The notes beneath the pieces were generated by a model. It made no database searches. It saw nothing but the letters and a program-made list of their open reading frames with translations, and was not told the DNA's origin. The translations under genes were made by a program, and so were the position numbers. This document shows positions 1-11,539 of a DNA stretch of 64,000 bases, in pieces. Position 1 is the stretch's first letter, and the number at the start of each line of letters is the position of its first letter. The stretch comes from Rhexocercosporidium sp. MPI-PUGE-AT-0058. Its lineage: Eukaryota; Ascomycota; Leotiomycetes; Helotiales. Where the stretch lies: positions 1,178,001 to 1,242,000 of the forward strand of contig JAGTJL010000012.1 of the NCBI GenBank assembly GCA_020746875.1, given 5' to 3'.

Positions 1-1858
1 AAGTCTTGGTTACTGGCAACCACGAACGCCAGTGGACGTTCACCTGCCACATCGTCTTCTACGCCAACGATTGCTGCGTCGTTGACGGCGGGATGTAGGC
101 GAAGGACATTTTCGATGGTCGATGGGCTGACTTGGAGACCCTGCAAAAATACGTTAGCGAAGCGTTCCATTCCCAGGTGGATAGTTCCAACAGGGCAAAA
201 TACCTTCACCTTAATCAAATCCTTCACTCTATCGACCAGGAACAGATGCTCGTTGCTATCCAGTCCCTTTCGGAAAAATCCAATGTCGCCAGTGGGCAAC
301 CACCCGCTAACGAGGAACTTGGCGTCATCCTCCTCGCTCTCTCCAAGATACCCAGGAATGCGCGTAGGTGACTTGAGATAGAGTTCCCCAGGGACTTCGT
401 AATCGGTAATTTCTCCACCGTCAGCATCAATCAGTCGGGCCTTGACGGAAGGCAACAGCAATCCGCTCGATCCAGGTGCAACATCTGTGGCTGGGGTCAA
501 AGTTACGGGAGATACGCATTCTGTCAGTCCTAGAACCGAGGAACATTTCATCAGCATTTTTACCTCCCCAAAATGAGTATGAGTGTGGCTGAGAGCTTAC
601 CATAGCCTGCAAGGATCTTCCACGAGGGTTGCAATGCATAGATCTTTTTTGAAAGACTGTCACTGCATGCAGCTGCACCCATTATGATTTCCCGAATGGA
701 GGAGAGGTTGAAAATTTTGAAGAGGATAGGGTTGTTTGCTAGAGCAGCCACGACCGGGGGGACCTAGGCGGATTGTTAGTTATCCAACCATGGACGCTTT
801 TGCAACGAATTCAGTGTGTTCTAAGTGTAAGTGACTTACAAGATACAGTCTCTCGATACTATAGTCCTGAACTGACTTGAGCATCAATTGCATGTTGAAA
901 TTCATATGCAGAATGGTTGTGTTTCCTCTGAAGATCTCTGAATGGGTGAGGACAAGTCCGAAGCCATGGCTAAGGGGCAAAACTCCTAGAGCTACTTCAG
1001 GTGTGACAGATTTTACCTCACTCTCAAAAACACAGACTTGAAGGATGTTGGCGATGATGTTAGCGTGCGTAATCCGAGCAAGTCTCTTTATCATTCATTA
1101 GTGACAAGAACCGCAGGAATGCTCGAAAGGGGCAGCAGTACCTGTCTTCCTGAAGTACCACTCGTTGCGCATAGGTACGCAGTTTCATTGAACGTTTCCC
1201 CTCTGTACATCCATCTTTGATCGAGCCTTTTCAGACCTTGACCTTCTTGTAAAAGTTGTGGCAAGCTCTTGATGTTGACCTTGAGAGTCTCTCGAAGAGT
1301 GGGACTGTCGGTAATAGAGTATGTCCTTTCAGGTAGTACAGGTAGCTGATCAAATATCTGTTTACAGACCGGTAGTAACTCCTCACAAATAAACACAGCC
1401 CTGGAGTTCGCCTTCTCCATGTGAGACACGATTTCAGGCACGCTCGTGGTGGGCTGAATGAGCAAGCAAGTACCGCCTATTCGTTGCACGGCCCAACACA
1501 CGATAAGGAAGTCAATCTGGATAAGTCAGTTCTCTGCAAGTATCGCATTTTACTTTCGAATAGAAGGTCATAAACATGGTGTAGGTGAGGGACATACCGA
1601 GTTCAGGCAAACAACACTAACCACCTTTGAACTTTCATCTGATGACCATCCAAAATCCCGATACAATGCCTCCGCAAGCGTGTCTACTTTCTCGCTCATT
1701 TCCTTCGTGGTACAGGTTCTACCGGTGGAGGCATCGACCAGCGGTGGCAAAACATATCCACCAGCACGTCTACCATCCAGAACGAAGTCACCTACATTGA
1801 CTTTTGCTGGAATCCGAGCAGCAATGTCAGGGACCCAGGGTGGTGGTGCGAAAACCAT
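1..1858 (-). CDS. AMP-dependent acyl-CoA ligase, 4-coumarate-CoA ligase-like (3' end outside window)
   Basis: Member of the adenylate-forming ANL superfamily, which activates a carboxylic acid with ATP and transfers it to CoA. Exons on the minus strand: 1858-1598, 1516-1142, 1085-840, 763-601, 529-204, 140-<1; phases agree throughout. The P-loop motif TSGTSG lies at the end of exon 2 and is followed in exon 3 by RITHANII. Exon 4 ends before LTECVSP, the A5 region. PTGDIGFF and the hinge region FLVDRVKDLIKVK, then GLQVSPSTIENVLR, mark the C-terminal subdomain. The last stretch, VEDDVAGERPLAFVV, is typical of fungal 4CL-like and luciferase-like ligases. The catalytic lysine near the C-terminus is beyond the window. 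It is transcribed divergently from a P450, so the two may act on the same aromatic or fatty acid substrate (inference). The substrate cannot be read from the sequence. Confidence 0.9.
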
Positions 1859-2612
1859 TGTCTGATTTCTTTCGGAGTCGCCTGTGTACTATGCTGTAAA
1901 TGTAGGGGGTACTGCAAACTGTAGGGGCTAGATTGGATTGAATATCAATTTCAATGCATAGGCCGCAAAGTATTTGCGGAGGTATTAGGACCTCTTGTAG
2001 TTTGAAGAGCGGATGCGATTATGGAATTAACGCGAGGTATCTTAAGAACAGGACAGAAAGTCTTTTTGTGCAATGTTTTTCAAATAAGAAAGGATGAGGG
2101 CAATATGAACTGGCTGGGTTTTCAATAAAGGAATGAAAGCGCAACTTTACTAAAAAGTAGAGCATCTGACACTACTCTACCAGGATTGTCTGAATCCTCC
2201 TGTGGGATTGAGTTAGAGTCATGGAGTGGCGAGCTTTTGAAATGCAGGATCGGCGAAGTCTTTTCAAGTATCGGATGGGGGCCTGGGGGAATGCAGGATC
2301 GCAGAACAAAGGATCAATCAGCGCGCTAGATGATTGTTGGATATTCATGAATCGTCCTAGTAACACGGTAATATGGTTTCCACTAGCACTGCAGAAGTAG
2401 CCCGTAGGCTGGTAGCTTTGGGTTATGCTGACCTACGACCACCGTCACTGCAGTGGAGCTTTAGACCACTCAGAGACAGCGTGAAGAGGTTCACGGGTTA
2501 GTAATCTGCCCGGTTCAAAGGCTTTACCTTCCATCTGGTAGTTCTCAATTTGGTCTTGAGTTTCCCGGGTATTTAGATTCCTGGCCTTTTCGCACTCTTC
2601 TCGCCTGCTGTT
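1859..2612. promoter_or_regulatory. Shared divergent promoter region of ligase and P450
   Basis: 754 bp without a convincing gene separates the two divergent start codons. It must hold both promoters, which could allow co-regulation. I see no clear repeated operator. Confidence 0.5.
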
Positions 2613-4763
2613 GTGCACAACATGGACCCGACCCTGCCTCCCGTCCAAAAAATGGCAACGAAGGCTCACGAAGCTTTCAGTCTGGCCGTGTCTTTCTTAA
2701 ACACAACATCGGATCCGCAGCTTCTGCCCCTTCAAGATGCTACTAGTAAGACTATTGGGGCCTATTTCCGTGTGCATCTCCCGTACATTGACCAAATCCT
2801 TTCTACTGTGGTGAGGCTGTGGGACTTCTATGCACCGCAAGTCTTGGAAATCCTTGTTGGTGTGGTTCCGCCGTTGTTCGTCTCAATTCCATTGTTACTC
2901 TTATCAGTGCCGGTAAGTTGCAGCCTAAAGGAGAGCGGAGTGTTGAGAACTTACTATGGCGATGAAAAATGCTAACCAAGTGAGATTCTTTCATATATCA
3001 TTTATCAACTCTACTTTCACCCTCTAGCCAAATATCCAGGCCCGTTATGGGCAAAATTCTCAGGGTCTCGCAGAGCGTACCATGCACTGCGTGGGACTCT
3101 ACATTACGATATGTGGGAGTGCCACCAAAAATATGGTTAGAAATGCTCCTGAAACTTTAACCGAGTTGCAAATGGCTGACAGTGTTTGTGCAGGCCCATA
3201 TGTCCGATATTCACCAGACTATTTACTATTCGATACAACACAAGCTTGCAAAGGTACATTGTCCTTCCATCACCTCTTCTATCAGTCTCAACTTACACAT
3301 CCCATAGACATTTACGGCCATAACAAAAACATGCAAAAGAGCCTTCCATATCTCGCGATGGTACACAACACTCCGAGCACATTTACACTCCGCAACAAGA
3401 AAGAGCACGCTTGGAAGAAGCGCATCTTGAGTCAGAAGATCTCGGACTCAGCCATTCGTTCCTACGAGCCAGAAGTTTTGAAGATCGTCGATCGATTCTG
3501 TGACGTTATGAGTCCCAAGGCCAGTGAGAAAAGTGCGATGAGCCAGTTCGCCTGTAGCGTTTTATGTCTCAAACCTTCCGAGACACATGAATTAGATACG
3601 TTGGGAAATAAATCCCCATGGTCGGAACCGTTCAACATGTCTACATGGTGTTAGTCCTAATCCAAATTCTCACCCTTTGAAAATACCTTCAGCTCACCCG
3701 AACCTAGGCGATAATTTATTCTTCGATCTCATGACAACTACTGTCTTCGGCGAAAATTTCGATCTACTTCGCAGCCAGTGGTACCGTCATATACCTGAAG
3801 CTCTCACAAGGTCAAACAAGCGTATTAGTGTAATATGTCAATGGCCACTCATTGTATGGCGCCGTCTCGACAAGGCACTGTTCAAAGACTCAGTACAGGG
3901 GCGAAAGGAGTTTTTAAGATTTGTGCACAACTTGGTAACGGATCGAATGACAGCTGGGGCCAAGAACGATGTCTTCTCCGGCTTATTAGACGCTTCTGAC
4001 CCTACTACAGGCAACAGCTTGAGTCGAGATGAAATCGTGGCTGAGAGCATTTTGATGATTGTTGCAGGTAATTCAATTGCCATGTCAGCCCACATTTTTC
4101 GGAACTGACAATACCTTAGGCTCTGATACCTCTGGGACTCTCCTGGCATCCATGTTCTTTTACATGGCACGAAATCCAGAAAAAAAAGCCAGGTTGGTCA
4201 AAGAAGTCCGCACATGCTTCGCAACACGTGAAGAAGTTCGGCTAGGTGCAAAACTGAATTCATGCCGCTACCTCCAAGCATGTATATCAGAATGTCTCCG
4301 CATGGCTCCACCTGTGGCATCTGCCCCTTTTCGAGAAGTCGCAGTAGGCGGCGCTACTGTCGATGGCCATTTCCTTCCGGAGGGCGCCAATGTTGGAACT
4401 GGCATCTACAGCATCCAGCACAATGAACTGTATTTCCCTCGTCCGTTCGAGTTCCTGCCAGAAAGATGGCTACAAGACGAGAATCCTTGTGGGGTAAATG
4501 TGAGTGAAGCCCTGGTGCCATTCTCCATCGGTCCACGTGCATGCCTTGGGAAGGGTATAGCAGTGGCTGAGGGTACCCTTGCAACGGCGTACATCTGCTG
4601 GATGCTGGATTTTGAGGTAGTTGAGAGTAAGAAAGACATAGGTGGCGGCACCAAGAATGGTAGACATGGTAGACATCGACTAGACGAGTACCAATTGTAC
4701 GATCATATCACCAGTGCGCGCGATGGGCCTTGGATTACGTTCAGGAGAAATTCTGAATTGTGA
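2613..4763 (+). CDS. Cytochrome P450 monooxygenase
   Basis: Heme-thiolate monooxygenase, probably anchored in the ER. Exons: 2613-2912, 2985-3135, 3194-3253, 3308-3649, 3693-4067, 4120-4763; 1,872 nt, 623 aa. Visible motifs are the proline-rich hinge HPLAKYPGPLWAKFSG, the I-helix AGSDTSGTLL, the K-helix ExxR in SECLRMAP, PERW, and the heme-binding loop PFSIGPRACLGKG with its cysteine ligand. The hydrophobic segment sits after about 85 residues, so the N-terminus is longer than in most P450s (about 500-530 aa). A second in-frame ATG lies at 2622. The intron at 3650-3692 is short (43 nt), so that junction is the least certain. The motifs resemble the benzoate 4-hydroxylase / pisatin demethylase-type fungal families, but the substrate is unknown. 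It is divergent from an acyl-CoA ligase. Confidence 0.92.
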
Positions 4764-6784
4764 AGGTACAATTGGGATGTCATTTCTAAGTGAGGGAAGC
4801 GAGTGGTCCACAGCTTACAAATGAAAACTTTCGCATATTGTCGAGTACCTTGATTCACTGTTGAGACTAAATCATTTTCTATATTTCGGAGCGCGTTCAT
4901 TGAGGACTGTTCATTGGAGGAATGTCAGGGACACAGCTGAAAACTGGGAAGGAGATGAGAGATGCGTTGAAGTTTCCTAGCCCTCTGCGGTTGACTTCTA
5001 GGGAATTGCGAGGTGCTCTACCTCTCTTGTGCCAGGGCTACATCCGGGAGGCTGGAAGGCAGTTAGGCCGGTGTTCAAACTGTTGTTGTTGCTACCTGTG
5101 GCGATAGTGAGCGTACGGATTAGCGAGCCCCAGGAGCTCGCTTACTGTACTCGAAGGTGTGCCCTCCCAGAAACGGGGATCTCACGCGGCTTGGCAGTAT
5201 ATCTTCTTTAATTCATCTATCTTCCGCTTCTGAAATAATGCACTCAAACAATACCCTTCAAAGCAAGCAACATCTTCCAGAAATTTCTCTCTAAAGCCCT
5301 ATTTCTATCATTAGCCATCCCGCCATCGGATCTTCGAGACAGCCATGCTTCAGCCTCCCGGTGCACAGTTCGCTGGCAGCCACAAACACCTTCCACTGTC
5401 GGAAATATAGGGGATCCAGGGCTGTTGCTAGCGTACATGACGTACTGCTGAATGTACAGCTCAGCACAACCGCATGTATATCTGAATCTCCTCATTCTGT
5501 AGACTACAATTATCATCCATAATTATTTCACCCATGTCCCTATTTCAGGCCATCTCGCTTCGCCTTCTAGCGCTCAATCTAGGGGGGAAATCCGAGCCAG
5601 TCGTAAATCGAATTCCATTCATCAACAATTCAATGTTTAGCTAGCAGTCGTTTCGTTTCGTTTCGTTTCGTTTGTTTTAATGCTTACAGGGTAATGTTTA
5701 CCTCCTAGTCTTGATACTGGGTCATGGCCGGTGCTGTTTCTACCACGCGGCTCATAGCTTCGGATTTTGCTATCTGCGCCTCAATGTTTGACGTTAATGA
5801 AAGGCGCTGTCTAGGTATGTCTCTGTCTGTGTTCATGTTTCTCCTGCTTTGATGTTTCTTGGTTCTTCTTTCGTCTTTACTTTGTTCTTTACTCTCTTTT
5901 TTGGGTGGCACACTCGCTCTTATTTTTCTCGTTCGTTGAAATTTTGTACCTATCAAGCTTTGCTTGTCAAAATCAAATTGTTTTTAATTGCTACAATGAT
6001 TACTCTCATAGAGTGCAATTTCTCGACGGTTTCGGCAGCCTTCTACAAAAGAGTCTAATTAGAGCTAGATCCCCAGACAATACTTGTGGAAAGAATGGCG
6101 TAGATTGGTGAGCCGATGGTTATACTTGTCTCTCGGATCTACCCTGCTGTTCTGTAAATGGATTCTGCGGCTCGACGAATATGTATTGCCTGACTGGATT
6201 TCGGGAACTGTATTGCTTTCTCCAACGTAATTCCAAATTTGATCAGTGCTGGCAGCGCCATAGGTGCCACAGACTCATCAAGGACTCAGAGAGCTCTCAG
6301 CACTCTCGGCCGTGCCAGCGATGCTAAACATACAAAAGTTTGACCACACGCTCTGTGGTATACTTTACAAGATATTCTCTCAAATTTCGGGGAGAAGCCA
6401 TAAAATCATCTCAGACAATAATCTAATATTAAGAAGTATATGTTAATACCAAGTCCCGCTCCTGTCAATGTTGTGATTGCTTCTCGCTTACGAGAACCAC
6501 TCACAACCTAACTCACTTGCACACGCTACTCATCAGATCCCGAATCATTCACCACTTGCACAAGATCATAAGAAGAGAGCAAAAATTGACCGTAGAGGAT
6601 ATAATGACTCTCTAAAATCACTTCTCTCAAAATTAAGTCACCCAGCTGACCCCAGCCCATTCACCAGCCATAGCGCCAGCTTAGTCGTAGCACTTGAACC
6701 CAAAGGCCCTTCCTAGCACCCAATGACTTTCAAAATACTAACAGATATTCATTCATTCAGCTTCACATGCAGTGAATAGAGTCC
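4764..6784. other. Intergenic, about 2 kb, no gene recognised
   Basis: Small open frames occur on both strands, but none has domain-like composition or joins into a spliced frame I can support. It contains a short TTTCG repeat near 5650 and AT-rich stretches around 5840-6000 and 6330-6440. Confidence 0.6.
5649..5674. repeat. TTTCG pentanucleotide microsatellite
   Basis: About five tandem copies of TTTCG/CGTTT are readable directly. Confidence 0.9.
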
Positions 6785-8788
6785 ATGCCTCCTGGACTAG
6801 GCCCGGACAAAAGCATCGTCTTAACCAGCACTGCTGGCGATAAATCCACCTGGCGTCCACGTGAATACATCCCTCCCAACGAAGTCTGGGATACCGTTAC
6901 CGGGGCGCGGATCTTGAATACAGATTCTACGGAGCTACTAAGTCCCAAAGAAGAGAACAAACAGAAGAAGAAGGAAGCCCAAAGGTGGTGGAGGAAGAAG
7001 CCCTTGGATATCGCGATGACGAAGAGAAAGGGGATGAAGGTCTTGGAAACAGGGGTCGATCCCTTCCCTACCCATAAATACACACTCTTGGAGCGGGTAA
7101 ATGACTTCTGGAGACCGGTTCTCCCATCTGGATCGTCGCCTAAGCCTCGCTCTCCTAGGATAGGATTTCCAAGCTTGGTCCTGAAAGACAAGAGTACGGC
7201 CCAAGTTAGAGCTGCTGCAGTAGGACCTGCATTCAGCGATCCCTCCAAGCCCCATAATGCTCGTGTTTGTATGTCAAAAGCCCTGAACGAAGATGTTCGC
7301 CACGACAAAGATACATGTCAGTCTCCTCCATCGAGCTCTAACGCAACTTCGCTTTTGGAGTTGGGAACTCAGCTTGGTGGAGAACCCCTCAATCCGTTGG
7401 CTGGGCCGTCCATGCAGAGAGCGAGATTCGTACACGAGAGAGCAAAGGATTTGATATCAGTGTCTGAAGTACCCTTTCCTGCTCCTCCATCGAAGAAGCA
7501 GAGCAAACCCAAAACCAAAACCAAACGCGAAGATAAGGTCAAGGTCAGGAAAGAGAGAAAGACAACTGGCTGGAGATGGTTCAGTTGCTGCACGAAGTCA
7601 AAGGACGAGTGTGATTGCGATAACCAGGAACAAGGAAATCTGGGCAGTGCAGCAGGGGAGACACTGATCAATATGAGCTCTGAGGAGAGTCTGGTGAACA
7701 TCACCTTTGCTGATAGCCCCATCTTGCGTCCTGTCTTGTTTAGGATAGCCGACGAGCATGAGACTACAGAAATGGAACATGAACACCAACACTTAAAGAC
7801 ATTCGAGAACACCGAAACCACCAATTCGAGAGAAGACAACATGGCGAGACGAAAGATTGAAGTTAAGAAGCCGGAATTGAGTGTGACTACTGCTCCAGCT
7901 CAAGTCGCTTCTCCAGTCCCTGCTCCTCTTCTTGCGCCATCCCAGCCCAGAGATCGAGAATCCGAGTTGAGCCTCGCGCAAAGACTGAAGGCGATGAAGG
8001 AGAAACATGGTGTGGCCGACAATTCTAGAGCTCATACCGAAGAAGGTATCTGGGGAGGAGAAAGACGAGTACAAGGTCCTGGAGGAATCCTGAGAGGGGA
8101 GCGTGAGGCCGAGGATGGCTTTGTTGAGGTGGACATTCCAGCTTCAAATATCAAGGAGACAAAGACTTTGCCAGGCGTTGCGTCTGGTAGTCGTGTTAGG
8201 TATCTCGGTCTGGCTCTGCAAGATGCTATAGAGACACCATTGCCAAAGCCTACCGAGGAGGAAATTGCTCGTTCCTTTGGTGGTGTTCATGTATCGGCAG
8301 CGTCGTCGGGGGGACAATCGTTCAATACAAAGCGACCAAACCCAGTCTCACTTGACGGTCCAGCGACATACAATGCAGGTCGCACAGGTCAAAAATCTCG
8401 CTCACCAACACTATCTTCGGGTAGAACTCGATCTGCGCCTTTGACCCAACCTACATTCTCCACCTCAGCCTCGACTAGTCAACCCTCGCAGAACTCCAAT
8501 GATACCACCGGTCCAAGCCGTAGCCTTCCCACCCAAATCAAGAGACAAAGCAAAGCCCACGATATGAACGAGTCTTTCTTTAAAGTCCGCCTTCAAGATC
8601 ATACAGACACAGGATATCCTGCTCTAGACAGCTCAGCCACTTCTTCGGACTTTGGTTTCAAGCCCGCCCTCCTGACAATGCATGGTTCGTGGCCAGATAA
8701 TGATTCCGAGTGGATGGAAGACAAGGATGAATTCGAGGCAGCTCTGCGCGAGAAGGCTGACTCCTCAAAGAGTGTAAAGAAGCGCTGA
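6785..8788 (+). CDS. Hypothetical 667-aa disordered protein
   Basis: A single uninterrupted 667-codon frame starting with ATG at 6785. I do not recognise a family. The N-terminal 120 residues are the most protein-like: WRPREYIPPNEVWDTVTGA, a KKK-rich stretch, then WWRKKPLDIAMTKRKG and FPTHKYTLLERVNDFWRP. In the middle (about 235-285) is a very basic segment followed by a cysteine cluster, GWRWFSCCTKSKDECDCD. The rest is Ser/Thr/Pro/Glu-rich and probably disordered. Basic clusters could act as nuclear localisation signals and the Trp/Cys patch could be a binding site, but both are guesses. Length and uniform coding character make a real gene likely. The ATG at 6785 follows an in-frame stop at 6779-6781, so it is the natural start. 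Confidence 0.75.
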   Translation: MPPGLGPDKSIVLTSTAGDKSTWRPREYIPPNEVWDTVTGARILNTDSTELLSPKEENKQKKKEAQRWWRKKPLDIAMTKRKGMKVLETGVDPFPTHKYTLLERVNDFWRPVLPSGSSPKPRSPRIGFPSLVLKDKSTAQVRAAAVGPAFSDPSKPHNARVCMSKALNEDVRHDKDTCQSPPSSSNATSLLELGTQLGGEPLNPLAGPSMQRARFVHERAKDLISVSEVPFPAPPSKKQSKPKTKTKREDKVKVRKERKTTGWRWFSCCTKSKDECDCDNQEQGNLGSAAGETLINMSSEESLVNITFADSPILRPVLFRIADEHETTEMEHEHQHLKTFENTETTNSREDNMARRKIEVKKPELSVTTAPAQVASPVPAPLLAPSQPRDRESELSLAQRLKAMKEKHGVADNSRAHTEEGIWGGERRVQGPGGILRGEREAEDGFVEVDIPASNIKETKTLPGVASGSRVRYLGLALQDAIETPLPKPTEEEIARSFGGVHVSAASSGGQSFNTKRPNPVSLDGPATYNAGRTGQKSRSPTLSSGRTRSAPLTQPTFSTSASTSQPSQNSNDTTGPSRSLPTQIKRQSKAHDMNESFFKVRLQDHTDTGYPALDSSATSSDFGFKPALLTMHGSWPDNDSEWMEDKDEFEAALREKADSSKSVKKR

Positions 8789-9972
8789 ATTGCTTGTTGG
8801 ATTCTGGGTGCGAACTGTCGAGCGATCTGATGTTGTTCATGACACTGGATATGACGGTACTGTTTGGAATATTGACAAGAAAGCAACGCATTTGGTGGAC
8901 TTTTGTACAGGATATGAGAGAAACGAATCGCATAATTCAGATGAGGGATACCAAACATGACGGATTGCAACTTGCAATAACGATTACTGGCAGAATTTCA
9001 GGGGCACGTAGCAGCAAAGTCAGGGAACAAGTTAAGCCTGCGATGGGAATTCCTCCCCACTGTACATGGCATCGAGGAAGTAAAAAAGCTCTTGTACTGC
9101 GGTATGTTTTCTAGGAACTCGAGTAAGTACGAATGTATATAGACCTTCTTTCCACATTCAACTTCGCAGTGTGACTTTGTAAGATGGCTATGACCCTGTG
9201 ACGTGGTGCTTAGTATTTCTATCTTGTGACTAGATGTGGGATTGAATTTAAAGTAACACAGATGAAGGCCTTGCGTCTCTCACCATAAAACAGATAGAGA
9301 CATCACAAAGCTCGGCGGCAGTGATTTTGTAAGAGCTGCCTAATTGTTCACAAGTAGCTGCTGAGGAGACGACCTATGTCTCTTTGTCTGTATAGAACAC
9401 TCATTCAACAGTGTTGCAACCCGTGTTGATGTGGGATGTCACCGTTTGCAGATGTGAATACTGTCAAGAACTCAAGAATGATAAAATCTTGCGTGGTCGG
9501 CAGTCTTTCTCACTTAGTCAGCATCTCTCCATATCAAGCTAGCCTTCCTTTCCGCATACCTTCCTTCCAACCCAGAGAGGAGGGGCTTGAGTTGTACGTA
9601 ACTGTGGTTCAATCTACCCCTAAAACAATCCGTATCCTGCTTATGCAAAATTACAAGAAGCCAAATTTAGACACACGTAGTAGAGAATACATGTCTAGAA
9701 TTAGCACCTATTCTATCTTTCTCACATGCCACAGCAAATTGGGCGTATGTTGCCCCTGCAAGCCCATGTTGCTCTTCCGCGTTCCGCAGTTGGTCATGTA
9801 GTTGCAACTTCTTCAGCACTTTCCCCAAAATCCAAATGGCATAGACATGTGTAGTTTTGTTTATTTCGCAAAGTTTTCATTCCAAGCACCTTGCTACTTA
9901 ACATGCAAAGTAACCCTTATGCACCCCCATAGACATCAGGTACGTAGAAAAAAGTTGCCCAGCCCAAACCGC
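8789..9972. other. Intergenic between converging genes
   Basis: About 1.2 kb between the 3' ends of the 667-aa protein and RPL9. An ATG frame at 9436-9801 (121 codons) has no recognisable feature, and I leave it out as a gene. Confidence 0.55.
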
Positions 9973-10952
9973 TCATGCATCTTCCTCGATGTTGCCCTTC
10001 TCCGAAACGTACAGACCATCCAAGAACTATACCATGTTAGCCCAAATCCCTTTGAAGCCCTGAGTCTCTCCGCCTCCTCGGATTTGTAGGTCACAAAGGC
10101 CGTACAGGGAGCGGGGAAGTCTGCGGTAGTCCTTACCTTCCGGATATCCTTGTTGCGCACTCTGCAGATTTGTTGGATGTCGGCGGCGGATTGTGAGACG
10201 TTCTCGAGCGAGTTACCGAACAGTTGCAGCTCATCCTTCTGGTTCTTTGATGGCTCGACCTCGACACCGGGTTGCATGACGACTCTGCGGACAATCTTCT
10301 CACCGATGAAGTTTCTGTATATTCCGTCAGCACTTCATCCTCACTTTCCTTCTACACCCAGCCCATCTGAACCTAACCCCTTCCTCTTCGTCCAGGGAAT
10401 TCCACATACCGAATCTCAACCTCGTACAGGCCAGTCTCGGAGTTCTTGTCTACGTTGACGTTGATTGGGAAATGTGCGTAGACATATCTCATCTTGTACT
10501 TGAAGCCCTTGGTGACACCGATGATCAGGTTGTTAATAAGGGTTCGGACTGTGCGGAGGGTAGCGACGTTCTTTCGGGCACCGTGGTGCAGCTCGATGTT
10601 GATAACATCCTTCTTGGGGTGGGAGAAGTTGACGGCCAAGTGGTTGAGGTTCTTCGTGAGCTTGCCTGTGGCTCCTCTATTAGATCTCCTGTCTCCCTTA
10701 CAAGTATTCCTAGCATTTTATGCGTACCTCGTGGACCCTCAACGGTAACAAGTCGAGACTTGATGGTGACCTTGACTATTCGCACACAGATTCATCAGTC
10801 GTTGCTCTCTTTCTAATGCGCCAGTTCAATTCCTTCCACTTTCACTTTGAATTTCGTGCAGCGCTCGGAGAGGTATTCCTGGAGATTTGGAGGCAATTGA
10901 ACTCACCACCCTCGGGGACGGTCAAGGTCTCTTCAGAATGAATGTACTTCAT
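9973..10952 (-). CDS. RPL9: 60S ribosomal protein L9 (uL6)
   Basis: Large-subunit ribosomal protein uL6 of the cytosolic ribosome. Exons on the minus strand: 10952-10907, 10775-10728, 10665-10410, 10314-10137, 10026-9973; 582 nt, 193 aa, close to the yeast length of 191. The N-terminus reads [15 protein letters not shown], then [17 protein letters not shown] sequence, [18 protein letters not shown], the conserved centre [31 protein letters not shown], and the C-terminal [17 protein letters not shown]. Five exons with a very short first one is a usual arrangement for fungal ribosomal protein genes. I looked for C/D snoRNA boxes in the introns and saw no convincing pair. Confidence 0.97.
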
Positions 10953-11539
10953 TTTGGACCTGTGGTTTTGTCGGAATGGCGGGGGAGTTGTAAAATTAGA
11001 GGTCGCTGCTTCAACTTCTTTCGCGATAATTTCTGGTTCGGAGATGTGTGGGTGGAAAAATGCGCTAGACTGGGATTGGCCGGTGGAGTGGGGCTTATAA
11101 GCGAGAAGTCACCATCAGACCCAAACTTCCGTTCGGGGCAACGACACTAGAACTAAATTTCAGAACAGCAGTACTTAATACTACGGATTTTAGTGAACCG
11201 ATTTTCAGATTCAAGCAATTCCCTTAGCTAAGTCGCCCGGGACATCGAGCACAAAGTGAGTGACTGCCACTAGCTGTTCGGTGCTTGAGAAGTCAGGTAA
11301 GAGATTGTTGAAGGCGAACACTAGCCATAAACATATTATTATCACATTCGCCAGAGAACATTGGTAACTACGAGGATTTACCCCTTTGGAGGTAACGAGT
11401 GACAAGTTTATACGGCATTCTTGGATTGATTTTTCGTCTGCCCAGTCTCAAGTATAGCAAAAGCATTTCCGCTCAGTTGCTTCATTTCCACTCATATTCC
11501 TAACGCTCCCATGTAATGCTATCAATCACCAAGTACTCT
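10953..11539. other. Intergenic: RPL9 promoter and DPP III 3' flank
   Basis: 587 bp. It holds the RPL9 promoter at its right-hand neighbour's 3' flank; both genes are on the minus strand. No gene or strong repeat seen. Confidence 0.5.

Noticed and set aside
9436..9801. 121-codon ATG frame between converging genes
   Set aside because: No motif and no continuation; probably 3' flank.
10315..10906. Intronic snoRNA in RPL9
   Set aside because: A TGATGA-like box C is visible in the first intron, but no matching box D lies at a suitable distance.
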